Shown here one piece after another: positions 23,001 through 33,877 of a DNA stretch of 64,000 bases. Every line of letters begins with the position of its first letter. Position 1 is the stretch's first letter. The stretch covers positions 14,269,771-14,333,770 of the forward strand of contig ML681981.1 of assembly GCA_007922195.1 (NCBI GenBank), read 5' to 3'. The notes beneath the pieces are model-generated. The model did no database searches and was not told the DNA's origin. It worked only from the letters and a program-made list of their open reading frames with translations. This DNA is from Podocnemis expansa (taxonomy: Eukaryota > Chordata > Testudines > Podocnemididae). A program made the translations under genes and the position numbers.

Positions 23001-25289
23001 ACTAGTCGTCATGCTGACGGATGGTGGGGGGAGTTGGGTCTTCCGCCTTCAGCACAGCAAAATGCCCCAGATGGGAAGAAGCCCAGCAAAACAAGATTCT
23101 AACCAGAGCTATGAGATGAACTAGGTTCTTGACATGGCACAGGAGAATTGACAACTGAGGGCCAACCCAAGTCAGGGGCAGAGCCGAACCTGCCAAGACA
23201 TACGAGTGTGGGCAGGATGGACCAAGGTGTCTGTAACGAGGATGAAGAACGCAACATGAAAACAGAGGCTTGCGTTTGGATGCTCCTCCTAAGTGGCAGA
23301 ACACAAGGTATGAAGACCAGAAGGTAAGTGTCTGACTGTAGGACCTTCCAGCGTGAGCCCGTTGGGGAAACGCTGGAGGCCAACAAGTACGGGGTTAGCC
23401 ATAGTGGCTGTGGCCCGCACAGGAAACAATGAAAGGGATGAACAGCATCCCATGGACTGAGCACCTCAAGGCCCGAGCTGGGATCCAGAGTCACAGTCTC
23501 GCCTGGGTGGCTACTGGCTGCACAGGTAGCCATGGGAGGGATGAACCTTATCCCCTGGATTGGGCATGACCAGCCCTAGTGGGGTCTGGTTGATGACAGT
23601 AGTAGTGAAATTACATAGTTGCATTGGGGAAAAAGGGAACCCCAAGAACAATAGAGAACAGTCTGGCAAGACACTTACAGCCTGTACACTGAAGGTCAAA
23701 GCCAAAAGTGGCGCGGTGGGAGGCACAGGGCATGCCAGCTACAGGATCTCCAGTTAGTATGCAAAGTGCACGCTTCCAACCAAGTATGGTACTGAACCCC
23801 AGGTTTCTTGCTGGAGGGGTACTCCAGGACACTAGCACCCACAAGGCATCATAATGGCCTGAGGTGGTGCTGATGGTTTGGTACCTATAAAAGCCTTGGC
23901 AGCGTGAGAACTCATTGAGAGAGAGAGCGCGTGCCTGCTTTTAGCCTGTAATCCTTTGGGATTCCAGCATCACGAGGATTGTACGCAAAAGTGGAAGGGA
24001 AGGCGGGAACAATGCCAGCTACCACTTGGCCACCCAGTCAAGGTGGCCAAATGGCTCAGAGATGCTGTATTAGGGATATGGTCTCGCATGCATAGGGCGC
24101 CACCAAAAGGCTAGTGCTACCGCTACATTGCGTCAACCAGGGGCAAAAAGACACATTGATGCGGAGCTACTCCCAAAAATACTGTTGCCGGGGGAAGGAG
24201 AGGTCATCTTCTGGCCAAGTAGGAAGTGAAGCTGCCCAGAGTATCACAGAGGTACCTTAGGTTAGAGAACCCAATGCAGAGAGTTAATCGCCAGTCAGGG
24301 AACCAGATGGCATTCCTCATGGGGGGGGTACAAGCCTCTGAATTTTTAAGTATTTCAGAAAACAGGAACTCTAACCTGTTTTCCTCTAGCTATTACATTT
24401 ATATAAGCAGTATATATAATCTGGTCCCTCAAGGAAGTGAGGGAACACAGTCCTGGTAAGGTCATCACCAACATTGCATGGAGGTGACCTCATGGTTGAG
24501 CTGTAGATCCCCAAGCAGATAAGCAGGTTGATGCGCAGCCAAGGGGAAGTGCTCTCTGGCAGGGTGTGTCCCCAAAAGGCAGGGAGGCTAAGGTGGGCAG
24601 TTACAAGCAACTCAGTGGAGGAGCTTCCATGTTGGAGTGCAGCCTTCCACCCAGCTATGATGGGGGAATGATGCCATGAAGGTGGACGCTGATGTGGAAG
24701 GCCCAAGATAAGGTATCCCAATGCTGTTCCCCTTCCATGGGAAAGGTGACATTGGCGCCATCCTTTTAGGTTCCCTGATCTGGAAAGTTCCAAGTCAGGT
24801 ACACTAAGTCTCTGCTTTGTGAGTGAATGGTGGAAAGATAGGGGGAAAAGATACGAGGAGGGCTGACCACTGCTGCTGGTAGTGTGGGCCTAGGATGAGG
24901 ACTCCTAGGATAGGTGTCCTGATAACGGAGGTTGGCTGCAAGGGAAGAGGCTGTTACATAGCCTCAGCTTCTGTGAAGAAGGGGGGATACAGGGTGGTGG
25001 GGGTTAGACTGCTCTGCCTTGGTCTTCCCTGGAGGCTAAGGTCCTCCATGATGATGTGGACGTATCCCGCTTGATGGGTAGGGTAGTGGAGGTTCTCATC
25101 GAGCCGAGGTGTCGAGAGCCCCAGTAGAGCTGGCTACCTGGCGTGCCGATGGTATGCTAGTGAGGGTGTCCCCCCCGACCCAGGATCGAGAACGGAGCCT
25201 ACCTGATGTAGGACATCTGGCTAAACAGGAGTGGTTCTGCGTCCAAGCGTACGCCATGTATGCATGCGTCGGAGCCTCTGCAGCAGTGG

Positions 25290-27640
25290 CTGGGGCTACA
25301 AGACACGCTTCTCATCCCTGGCAAGACCCGTCCTGACGCATACAGCGCAGGGGTTGTCGGTCGAAGGGTATCTGAGAACAGGGGGGGGGGGGGGGGGGGG
25401 CGGGTTCACCATAAGTGCCTGAAATAGCAGCTGCCGAGGATGTGTAGGGGTGGACCCCGGTACTGATGTACCAACGGTGCAGAGAGGGTTGGTTGGCATG
25501 GCCCATGTTCTCCTGAGATCGAGGCGAGTGTGTTCCAGAATTTGTGCACCCGTGGTTGCTGTAGCAAGGGAAGAAAGCTGGTCTTGACCAAACCTGTTCC
25601 CCCTCCCCCAAAGAGAGGGAGAGGGCGTCAACTGTTCAGTGCATTGTCACAGTGGAGTCTTATTGCATCCTGGATGTCTCAAGAATAGGGTGGCAGCCAA
25701 TTGGGCAGGCACCTTCCCTGCAGGTGAGAAAGGAAAAGGGTCTCAGCACCCTGGCAGTGGGATGATGGTGGTGGGAGGGAAAAATTCCGCTGTGCTCCCA
25801 CGATGATGTAGATGAGTAGGAATTTGGGGGGGGGGGTGCATGAAGTATTTGGCCTCTCCCCTGGGGTCCCAAGCAGTGCCTACCACAGATAAAGGCTTCT
25901 GGGGGGAACAGGACCTGCCTTTTGGAGGGGATGCCAAGGACCACCTACTGTGCATTAGGGGGCACTCTAGCCTCCTTGAGCCAGGCCACTCAGTGGATAG
26001 TTATCACCGATGCCATAGCGCAGGCGGCTGTGTCCCTCGCGTCACGGGCCAAGAGGAGGTGGTCTTAGGAGATTACGTTACCTTCCTCTAGAAAGGAATC
26101 ATGCTCCTCTCTGGCCTCTGGTGGGAGCAAGCGGTGGAATTTCACAACCGACTCCCACACATTCAGCAAGTATCTTCTGGTTATAGCTTGGTTGTCTGCC
26201 ACTCGTAGTTGAAAGGCCAAGGAGGAGTAGATCTTATGGCCCAAGAGGTCCAGTTCCCTGGAAGATGGGAGGGGGTCTCTAGGGGGCTCCCCTGGGTGAT
26301 CAGCGAGGGAAGGGAAGTCCGATTTAGGGACCCGGTATTTAATGCTCACTGCATCCGAAACCAGGGCAGTAGAGCTTGGTCTCTGCCACCAGGAAGATGT
26401 GAGGTCCCAGATGCTTGGGTGGAGGAGGACCGTCAGGGGCTCTGCCAAGGCAAAGGCTGGCCCAAAGAGGGTATCCAGAGGGGGACCCAAAGGCTGCACT
26501 TCCATTCTGTAGCCTGGCGCAGCAAGTCAAAGTGCGCTGACAGATTCCCCGTATAGGACCCTGGAGCCAAGGACAGAGTGGTACTGGGAGCTTGCTGTGA
26601 TGGAGATGGAGTCTCCCAGGGAGACTATTCCTGGGGGAAGAAAAGGAACAGCGATGGGGTTGCTTAGAGCCCCTTGGTGGCCCTTCCTCCAGGCTGTAAG
26701 CAGGGGAAGGAGATCAAGACTCCAGGGGCGGTACCGGTGACAGCAAGGTGATATGTTGCCATGGAGATGGCCCTATGGTACCAGGCCCCAATGGAGTGGA
26801 AGACAGGGGGCTGTATGGTTAGGGAGAGCGGTGCCCACGACGGATCTAGGCCTTAGACGTAAAGGCCAGTTTGCCCCTTCTAGCTGGGATTGGGGCAGGT
26901 GATGTGGGGAGTAGGAGGGGGCTCAAGCAGCCTCCACCACTTTGGGGGTGAACGGCACAAGGAGCAACTCCGCACAGCCCCATGGCAAGTCCTCGCCTGG
27001 AGAAGGGGAACTGCCTTGCTGGGAGGACTCCTGCTCCTGTGGTACCGGGTTATAGTGAGCCTGCGGTGCCGAGGGTGACTGCGGTCGGTGCTGGGGTGAA
27101 CTTGGCACCAGTGAGGCCGGGCTGTACTGGGCCAACAGCATTGAAGATGCCAGCGAACAGCACCCGGGTGATCCCAGTACCGGCGGTACCAAACTGTGCT
27201 GCTGGGGTAATCCGGGTACCAGCAGTACTGGGCTGTGCCGGGGGCACCTCAAGTGGTGCTGAGGTGCCGGCCAGTGCCGGAGTCGGCACCGAGGTTGTGC
27301 AGCGGTGGCTACTAGTGGTTTGGTGCCATGTAGGCTCCAGTGCTGAGCTGGGTCTCGGCGCCAGGCAGGAACCTGAAGCCTTGGATGGAGAGTGCCAAGC
27401 CTGCTCAGAGGCTAGGGCATGGTGCTGTTGTTCCCTCTCCTCAATGGTCTGAGGTTTAAAGGAGAGACACAGGGAACAGGCTGAGACCATGTGGTCTTTG
27501 CCCAGGCACCTGAGGCACTTCCTGTGGGGATCATCCCAGGGGAAGGCCTTGCCACACACAGAGCAGGGTTTGAGCCTTGGCATGATTGAACGATGTCCCA
27601 GCCCAACGGTGGAAGGCTCCTGTGGTGTAACTATGTCCAC
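25290..27640 (-). pseudogene. DIRS-like gag, interrupted by stops
   Basis: This is the nucleocapsid/capsid-like ORF1 of the DIRS element. Reading right to left, the likely start is MPRLKPCSVCGKAF near 27583. A cysteine cluster follows (27467-27565) that contains CLRCLGKDHMVSAC, an exact C-X2-C-X4-H-X4-C zinc knuckle. A long low-complexity Ala/Pro/Gly/Thr stretch comes next, then a conserved-looking block at 26065-26505 with ELDLLGHKIYSSLAFQLRVA and RRYLLNVWESVVKFHRLLP. Beyond this the frame continues past in-frame stops at about 26071, 25999 and 25957 (ARDARDTAACAMASV, VAWLKEARVPPNAQ, LFPPEAFICG). The organisation matches gag of vertebrate DIRS elements. A G20 run and a second G-run interrupt the distal part. 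It is not functional. Confidence 0.7.
25381..25400 (+). repeat. uninterrupted G20 run
   Basis: Twenty consecutive G on the plus strand, then CGGG. On the element's coding strand it would read as poly-proline. A shorter G-run lies near 25826-25836. It could form a G-quadruplex and is also a likely place for length error in assembly. Confidence 0.9.
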
Positions 27641-27925
27641 AAAGAAGAAGTGCTCTTAGTCAGGCAAAAAGCTCATAGGACAGGCTGCTTGCGTTTGTAA
27701 GGAGTGGACATTCCAGATCCGACGTGCAAGGCGGAAGAAATGAAACCGAGGAGGGGTCAGGAGGAGGCCATATATATATTATAGCCACAGAGTGGCACAA
27801 GGGGCAGAAGCCGCCTGCCCTCTCCTGACAGGCTAGGACAAAAGTTTTCCAGCCAATCTGGCGCTCCAGCATGGAGACACCTATTACTGAGTGCATCCGA
27901 GCAGCGCTCAAAGAAGGTAATTTTA

Positions 27926-30115
27926 TGTTAATCAAATTTCTTGTATCATATTTTTGACAAAGTCAAGAGCTGATAATTTGTTTAAATCCCACTACATTTG
28001 TCTCTAGCCCTCAAGTCACTTAGTGGCTGTTTTCTGTACACTTCACCAGAACGATTGGCACATCACAAATTTTTCAACAGCAGAATGGAGGCAATAATCC
28101 AATATGGTTTTGCCAAATGTTCAATAGAGAGACAGAAGGCACCTTTACTTCTCACTACTCCTGTTTATATAACCAAGTATCTCATTAGCCCTTTTTGCCT
28201 CTCCACCACATTGTTAACTTTCAGAGACTGCACATCAACTGTCACTCCTATCTGTGTTTTGGAGATGGACATACATAACTAGGATAAGGAAATCCAAGTG
28301 GCATTGAATGATCATGGAGATTAGGGCTTAAATCTTCCTTTTACTGAAGTCAGTTGCAACATTCCAATTGATTGTAACAGGTTCAGGAGTTCACTGCAGT
28401 GAGGGAGAAGGAAAATGTTATTGTTGAGAAACCTGCAGAAATGATCCAAGTGCTTTGCAGAAGCAGGAATGTAAATAATTTGAAGTTGCATGAAATTCAG
28501 AGTTTACTGCTTCCCCAGTAAAATACAATTTGCAAAGATACAGAAGTTAGTCGTCAAATCCTCTGGGTGTCTGCTCAAGAATTAACAAGCCATTCTGCCT
28601 ATTTCCATTTCAGGAAGTACACGGAACTGCACTACCATTTTAACATTATTTTAGAGAAAGAAGTGTCACTTGATTCCGATGTTTAAAAATCAAAACCTAA
28701 AAAAACCTTTCATCTTGATGTCTTTCTAAAAACACCCCCAATATACCTAAAAGTCTTTTTTTTCCAGTTGTAACGTCCCACACTCCCAAAAATTAAGAGC
28801 ATATTTTCCATAGAATATCAAATTCATAGAAATATAATCAAGTTTGAAGAGTTGGGGTGTCTCCCACCAATAATTTTAAAAAAGCCAGAAATATTGAAAC
28901 CAAAGTCTTTTCCTTCCACAGGTCAATGTCCAAATGTTCCTTGCACTCTAAACCTGCAAACGTTTTAAACTTGAGAAACAAAAACCAAAACAAGCCTGCA
29001 CCCACACATAGAAGTCCTTAAGCCCAATACAAGAAGTTATATGCACATGAAAATGGATGTCACAGTGGAACTTCAATTTGCACTAAACACCAAAATCATA
29101 ATTCAAGTCCCCATAAGATCAATGTGAGTTTTACTGATGATTTTAAGGGGAGCCAGGATTTTATCCCAAAATGTTCAATCAGTTCTTAACTCCCTTATTT
29201 CATGAAGCATGGCTCCAATCAGATTGCATTATTAGCACTGAAATGACAAAAATGATTAATCAGAGGAAAAAAAAGTGAAAGTCTGCAACCATTCTCCAAT
29301 TTCACAAGATTTGTAAGGTTCAAATTCTGCCTTCCAGGAAGACAATTCCCTGCGAAACCAGTGAGAGTTTCAGACATAAGTCATACAGTAGACTAGGAAT
29401 GCAAACATGTTACAAGTCATTAATGCTTTCAACAAATGAAATAGAGTTCCCAAGTCACATTTGTTTTCTTGGGTGGGGGAAGGAGGCAGGGAACAGACAT
29501 CACTAGAATGGAGGAATGAGCTGACAACATCTGATATTTATACCAAACCTGGGTGAAAGAAGCAGCTTCTTAGCTAGTAATCATGCAGGTAATTCAGCTG
29601 ATCCATTTTGATAATTATTGTATATATCCTAAATCCAGGATAATCAGTTTTATTGTTTGGTTGTACTTTTAAATATTAATTATTGTTAGAAACATCACAA
29701 TTACAGACTATTAAAAGCATTTCCAGAAAGAGTAGAGCCTAATCACCATGCAACAGAATTCTATTTCTGTATTATAAAATGCTTTAGACACATGAATCCA
29801 TTTATCTCTTGGAAATAAATATCCTGCTAATTATTACCCATATGCAGGCTATGGATTTAAAAAAAATTTTTTAAACCATTTTCCAAGAGTACCACTCAGT
29901 GATTTGTGCTACTAGAGAAGATTGAGATAAGTTTTACAGTAGGAGACAAAGAATATTCTTTGCCCAACCAAGATGCTTAGTTTTCTTGAGCGATGTTTCA
30001 ACAGGGTGTTCTACACCCCACCCCACCGTGAACTCTGAAGGTTTCAAGTAAATTGCCCTTGAAAATTATTAATGCCCCTTTATATCTGAAGAAGTGTCTA
30101 TATACACCAGTTACT
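27926..30115. other. unique AT-rich DNA, no gene seen
   Basis: No gene or clear repeat recognised. Near 28340-28390 a weak relative of the hairpin repeat at 16446 may be present (ACTGAAGTCAGTTGCAAC...GTAACAGGTTCAGG). Confidence 0.5.
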
Positions 30116-30600
30116 GGTGTTTCTCATTGAGTATCCAGGGGGCACAGCTACCAATGGAGAATCAGGGTTTAAAAAGCCCAACTCTTAGAGGCTAGAGAAA
30201 GATAACAGGAGAGTTTTGCAAGCATGAAAGAGCATTGATTATGTGACCCTTGGAGTGAGTGTCTGTAGCTTGGGTGTTTGTGGTGTACTTGGTGTGTGAA
30301 TGAAGTATATCATGAGCACTGTTTGAGGGATTAGGTGCTGATTCTAGTAGTCTACTATGCAAGGCTAAGCACTTCTTAACAAGGCTTTGATTCTCAAGCC
30401 ACTCAACACCCATCAATCCTTAAGCAGGGGTAGGGCTACTCAGGGAGAACCAGAGTTTAAAAAGTTTACTCTTGAATGACCAAAGACAGCTAATAGAAGA
30501 GTTTTGCTAGAGTTTCGAGGAGGAGAGGAAGAATGGACAGTTCTTTAACATTCTATGAACAAAAGAAAAATAAAAAAAGAATGCAAGCAGAAGTCCAGCA
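30116..30600 (+). repeat. two direct 5' units of the LINE
   Basis: Around 30160-30230, ATCAGGGTTTAAAAAGCCCA, CTCTTAGAGGCTAGAGAAAG and AACAGGAGAGTTTTGC are seen. About 290 bp later, 30450-30515 shows CCAGAGTTTAAAAAGTTTAC, CTCTTGAATGACCAAAG and ATAGAAGAGTTTTGC in the same order. They sit directly upstream of ORF1, where tandem promoter monomers would be expected. Confidence 0.55.
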
Positions 30601-30689
30601 ACAAAGTTGGGGCTGTTCAGTTTATTGCATTGAATGCAATGTGCATGATTAGCTGGGGCCTACAGATGCATTTGGCACAAGTTGCTCCT

Positions 30690-31400
30690 GGCTGTTAGAG
30701 ACTGCCTACAGGCTTTGGAGACCAGGATAGCTGAACTGAAGAAGCTAAGGGAGACAGAGAGAGATACACAGATGAGATGTTGCAGGATATAGTCAACAGT
30801 CCCACCCTCACTATGAGGGTCTCCATACTGTTGAGGAGGCAAAAAAGTCTCAGGGAAGGAGACCGTCGAACTGGAACAGAGGGAAATGAGTCCATAGCTG
30901 GGACCCTCCTGCCATATGATCCGATGATATCCTCTCACACTGAGAATACCTCTCTGGAGTGCACGAGTTATTAGAGGGAGACTGAAAATAGTAATGGAAG
31001 ATTTGGTCATTAGAAATGAATAGCTGGGTTTGTGATGACCAGGAGAACTGCATGTTGACTTGTTTGCTAGAAGCAAAGGTTATGGATCTTGAGACATTGA
31101 CAGACTTCTGCAGTGCAGGGGAGAAGTTGGTGATCATAGTACATGTAGGTATCAATGGCATAGGGAAAGACAGGAAAGAATTCCTGGAGGCCAAATTTAG
31201 GCTGCTAGGTAAGAGACTGAAAACTCAAGAGATTCATGGTAGCATTCTCTGAAATGCTTTCTATTTCATTTACATGCAGGGCCACAAAGATGGCTAGAGA
31301 GTTTCAATGTGTGGGTGAGACTATGGTATGGGGGTGGAATTAGATTTATTAGGAACTGGTGAACCTTTTGGGAAAGGGCAAACTTATACAGGAAAAGCTC
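30690..31400 (+). pseudogene. CR1-clade ORF1 remnant (coiled coil and esterase-like domain)
   Basis: The start reads like a charged coiled coil (LETRIAELKKLRETERDTQ, around 30712-30770). After several stops, a block at 31016-31250 reads EKLVIIVHVGINGIGKDRKE then FRLLGKRLK, which resembles the esterase (GDSL-type) domain in ORF1 of CR1-clade LINEs, where HVGTND is the usual core; here Asp is replaced by Gly (HVGING). A later segment (about 31290-31410) has LLGTGEPFGKG. ORF1 proteins bind the element RNA. This copy is broken by stops and shifts. Confidence 0.6.
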
Positions 31401-31689
31401 CACCTAAACAGGGCTTGATTGCTGGCACACAAAATTATAAAAGGTCATAGAACAGTTTTTAAAACTACCAGTAAGTGCTGGGGGAAGCAGAGGAGCATGT
31501 GGTTTGGACAGAGCCATCCCTAAGGGGAAGTTTTTGGTTTTTTTTAAATGGCAATTCTTTATATCCTATTAGAGTACAGAAGAGGATAAGCTTTGGGTAG
31601 GATCTGATAAACAGTCAAATGAAAAAACAAAAGCCTAATCATATCGCATAATGACAGCCAGCCAGAAAGTGACATTTTCTACATGCTTA

Positions 31690-32100
31690 TATACAAATTC
31701 TAAATGGGTAGGCTTGAGCTCTGTATATTAAAAGAGATTATTGATATAACAGGCACTTCAGAAGTTTGGTGGAATGAGAATAATCAGTGGGACACAGTAA
31801 TATCAAGGTACAAAATATACAGGAATGTCAGAATAGGTTATACTGGTCAGGGAGTGGCACTATATGGGAAAGTCTTAAATGAACCTAGCCAGGCCATAGA
31901 GCCTCTATGGATAGTAACTCCATTGCTTGAATTACTAAGAATACAGCAAGAGGAATAGACTATCACCTGACCAACATGGTGACATTATCTAATAAGTGCT
32001 CAGGGATTAGAGATTACAAAGACAAAACTAAAAGGGAATTTGAACTATCCCCATATTGACTGGGTATGTGTCACCTTAGGACAGGAGGCAGAGAAAGTTT
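31690..32100 (+). pseudogene. CR1-clade ORF2 endonuclease remnant
   Basis: This matches the apurinic-type endonuclease of CR1-clade ORF2, which cuts target DNA. The frame 31704-31958 reads EIIDITGTSEVWWNENNQWD, then SRYKIYRNVRIGYTGQGVAL; the family usually shows ITETWW followed by a GYxxFRxDR...GGGVALY block. Further on, NYPHIDWV (about 32041-32066) corresponds to the GDFNYPDIDW region, with the Gly-Asp-Phe lost. It is in the expected order after ORF1. Dead by stops and deletions. Confidence 0.7.
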
Positions 32101-32659
32101 GACACCTTAAAATGACTGCTTCTTGGAGCAGTTAGCTCTGAAACCCATAGGAGATGACAATTTTTGATTTAGTCTTAAGGGAGGACTATAGCTCAACCAC
32201 ATAGTAATTGTGACCATAACATAATAAAATTTAACATCCCATAGGGCAGAGGAGAACCAAAGCAGTGCAAGAGACTGGATTCAGTGACCTCTCAAGGTCT
32301 CTGTTTTTGTGATTTTATGATCATTGTAGCATTTAATTTCACAAAGGGGAGCTAGACAAGAGAGAAGAGGAAGTTAGTTAGGAAGTTTAAAAGGTACAGT
32401 GTCTGGGACCCCCCACACAAGTGGGGAGGATACCCTTTACTGGGGCCCAAAGGCCCTAGGTGCCCAGCCCATAGATTGCAACCACCATTACTAAGGGGGC
32501 TTGTGTTACAAGTCTGTACAGAGCCTTAAATTATTCCTGGGCCCTGACAGTGCCAACAGTAAACCCTGGAAACTTAATGGAAAATTTTTAAAGACACCCT
32601 AATAGTGGCTCAATTTTAAAATTTATACCCTAAATTTTAAAAAAATATGACGACCAAAA

Positions 32660-33125
32660 GTGTGCCATTGTGGCTAAACAAAATAAAATAAGCAGTTGAA
32701 AGTAAGACAGCATCCTTTAAAAAGTGGAAGTTAAATCACATCCAGGAAAATAGAAAAAAAAAAAGCACAATCTCTGGCAAGAGTATTGTAAAAAAATATA
32801 TAATTAAGGCCAAAAAAATTAAGTGCATCAGAAGCAGGAAGCCTGCTAAATAACCACTGGGACTACTGGACAACCAAGATGCTAAAGCCATACTCCAGCA
32901 AGTTAAAGCTATTGTAGAGAAAGCTAAATCTATTCTTTGCATCACTCTTCCAGGCCAAGAATGTTAGGGAGATTCCCAAGCCTCAACCCCAATTTTCAGG
33001 TGACAAAGCTGAGGAAGTGACCCAGATTGAAGAGTCAAGGGAGGTTTTAGGAAAAATTGATAACTAAAACAGTAATAAGACACCAAGACCAAATGGTATC
33101 CACCCAAAAATTCTGAAGGAACTAC
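32660..33125 (+). pseudogene. CR1-clade ORF2 linker before the RT domain
   Basis: Fragments such as AVESKTASFKKWKLNHIQEN, KAILQQVKAIVEKAKSI and DTKTKWYPPKNSEGT fit the stretch between endonuclease and reverse transcriptase in CR1 ORF2, which ends in a GPDxIHPRxLKEL-type motif. Several stops interrupt it. The RT palm that should follow is absent and the 3' UTR begins near 33130. Confidence 0.55.
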
Positions 33126-33365
33126 TAAGCTCCACCCCATGAACTAGGCAAGTTTATGAAGGATAGATCGATCTGTGGCTATTAGCCAGGATAGGTAGGG
33201 ATTGCTGCTTGCCAGAGACTGGGAATGACTGACAGAATGGATCCTTCATGATTACCTGCTCTATTCATTTACTCTGAAGTACCTACCATTAACCACTGTC
33301 AAAAGAGGGAATACTGGGCTAGATGGACCATTGGTCTGACTCATTATGGCCAATGTTCTTATTCC

Positions 33366-33678
33366 GCTCCCACTAAAGCAAGTGGAATACATCTTTATTC
33401 ACATGCTTCTCTACCAACCCCTACACTAGTGCATATTCAAAATCCCTGTGTCAAATTTCTGTAATTATTGAATGTATTAAAATATTTTCTTTATTAATCT
33501 AAAGCACAGCAAGTGATTTTTATGTGGGTCACAGTTAGCAGTTGTAGGAAGCAAGAATATGGCTTTAAGATAAATGGGGACCAACCAACCATATGGCAAC
33601 AGGGAGCCTGCTGCAGTAAGAGACAATAAGTGAGGGAGACCTCAAAAGTAACAGTTTATCCTGGCCTGCCTTAGGAGA
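33366..33678. other. unique DNA, no gene seen
   Basis: Short spacer between the LINE and a hAT MITE. Nothing recognised. Confidence 0.5.
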
Positions 33679-33686
33679 AGCTAATA

Positions 33687-33869
33687 CAGTGGTTCTCAAC
33701 CTTTTGCAGGTCACACCACACTTGGTGGCATATCATGACCCTACGGGACACAGCAGCCCACACTCCCTCTCCACCCCTCACCAAATCCAGCCATCTCCCT
33801 GGCTCTCTGCTACACTTATTACTGTGTGGCAACACAGTAATGTGTCCTGAAACAGTGGTTAAGAACCTC
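33687..33869. mobile_element. hAT-type MITE, 183 bp, with 8 bp target duplication
   Basis: The left end is CAGTGGTTCTCAACCTTTTG, the classic hAT terminal motif; the right end GTGGTTAAGAACCTC is a decayed inverse copy. Flanking octamers AGCTAATA (33679-33686) and AACTAATA (33870-33877) differ by one base. The interior is C-rich (CACTCCCTCTCCACCCCTCA) with no coding capacity. Confidence 0.8.
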
Positions 33870-33877
33870 AACTAATA

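Larger units (their letters stand above)
22211..27925 (-). mobile_element. DIRS-like tyrosine-recombinase retrotransposon, decayed, split by a CR1
   Basis: Inverted terminal repeats lie at 22211-22900 (interrupted by a CR1 at 22251-22698) and about 27650-27925. The inner parts share GATTGGCTGGAAAACTTTTG and TCCTAGCCTGTCAGGAGAGG in opposite orientation. Just inside the left repeat, 22901-23000 is an internal complementary region joining the complements of both outer ends, which is the signature of DIRS elements. A gag with a zinc knuckle is on the minus strand, so the element reads right to left and the internal complementary region lies near its 3' end, as expected. I could not recognise an intact reverse transcriptase, RNase H or recombinase in the 2.3 kb after gag; a faint RNase H-like trace near 24.4-24.8 kb (INLL motif) is doubtful. 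Confidence 0.8.
30116..33365 (+). mobile_element. decayed, near full-order CR1-clade LINE
   Basis: Reading left to right: two related 5' units (30116-30600), an ORF1 remnant (30690-31400), an endonuclease remnant (31690-32100), an ORF2 linker (about 32660-33125) and a 3' UTR (33130-33365). The UTR carries GGATAGATCGATCTGTGGCT, CTGGGCTAGATGGACCATTG and GTCTGACTCATTATGGCC. The RT-coding part is missing between the linker and UTR, so the copy has an internal deletion. A short CR1-like 3' end (GACCTCTCAAGGTCTCTG, GATTTTATGATCA, about 32280-32325) lies inside and may be a separate insertion. Stops and frameshifts are many, so it is old. Confidence 0.75.

Noticed and set aside
23099..23533. 144-residue frame on the minus strand as a possible DIRS enzyme
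   Set aside because: No reverse transcriptase, RNase H or recombinase motif is visible.
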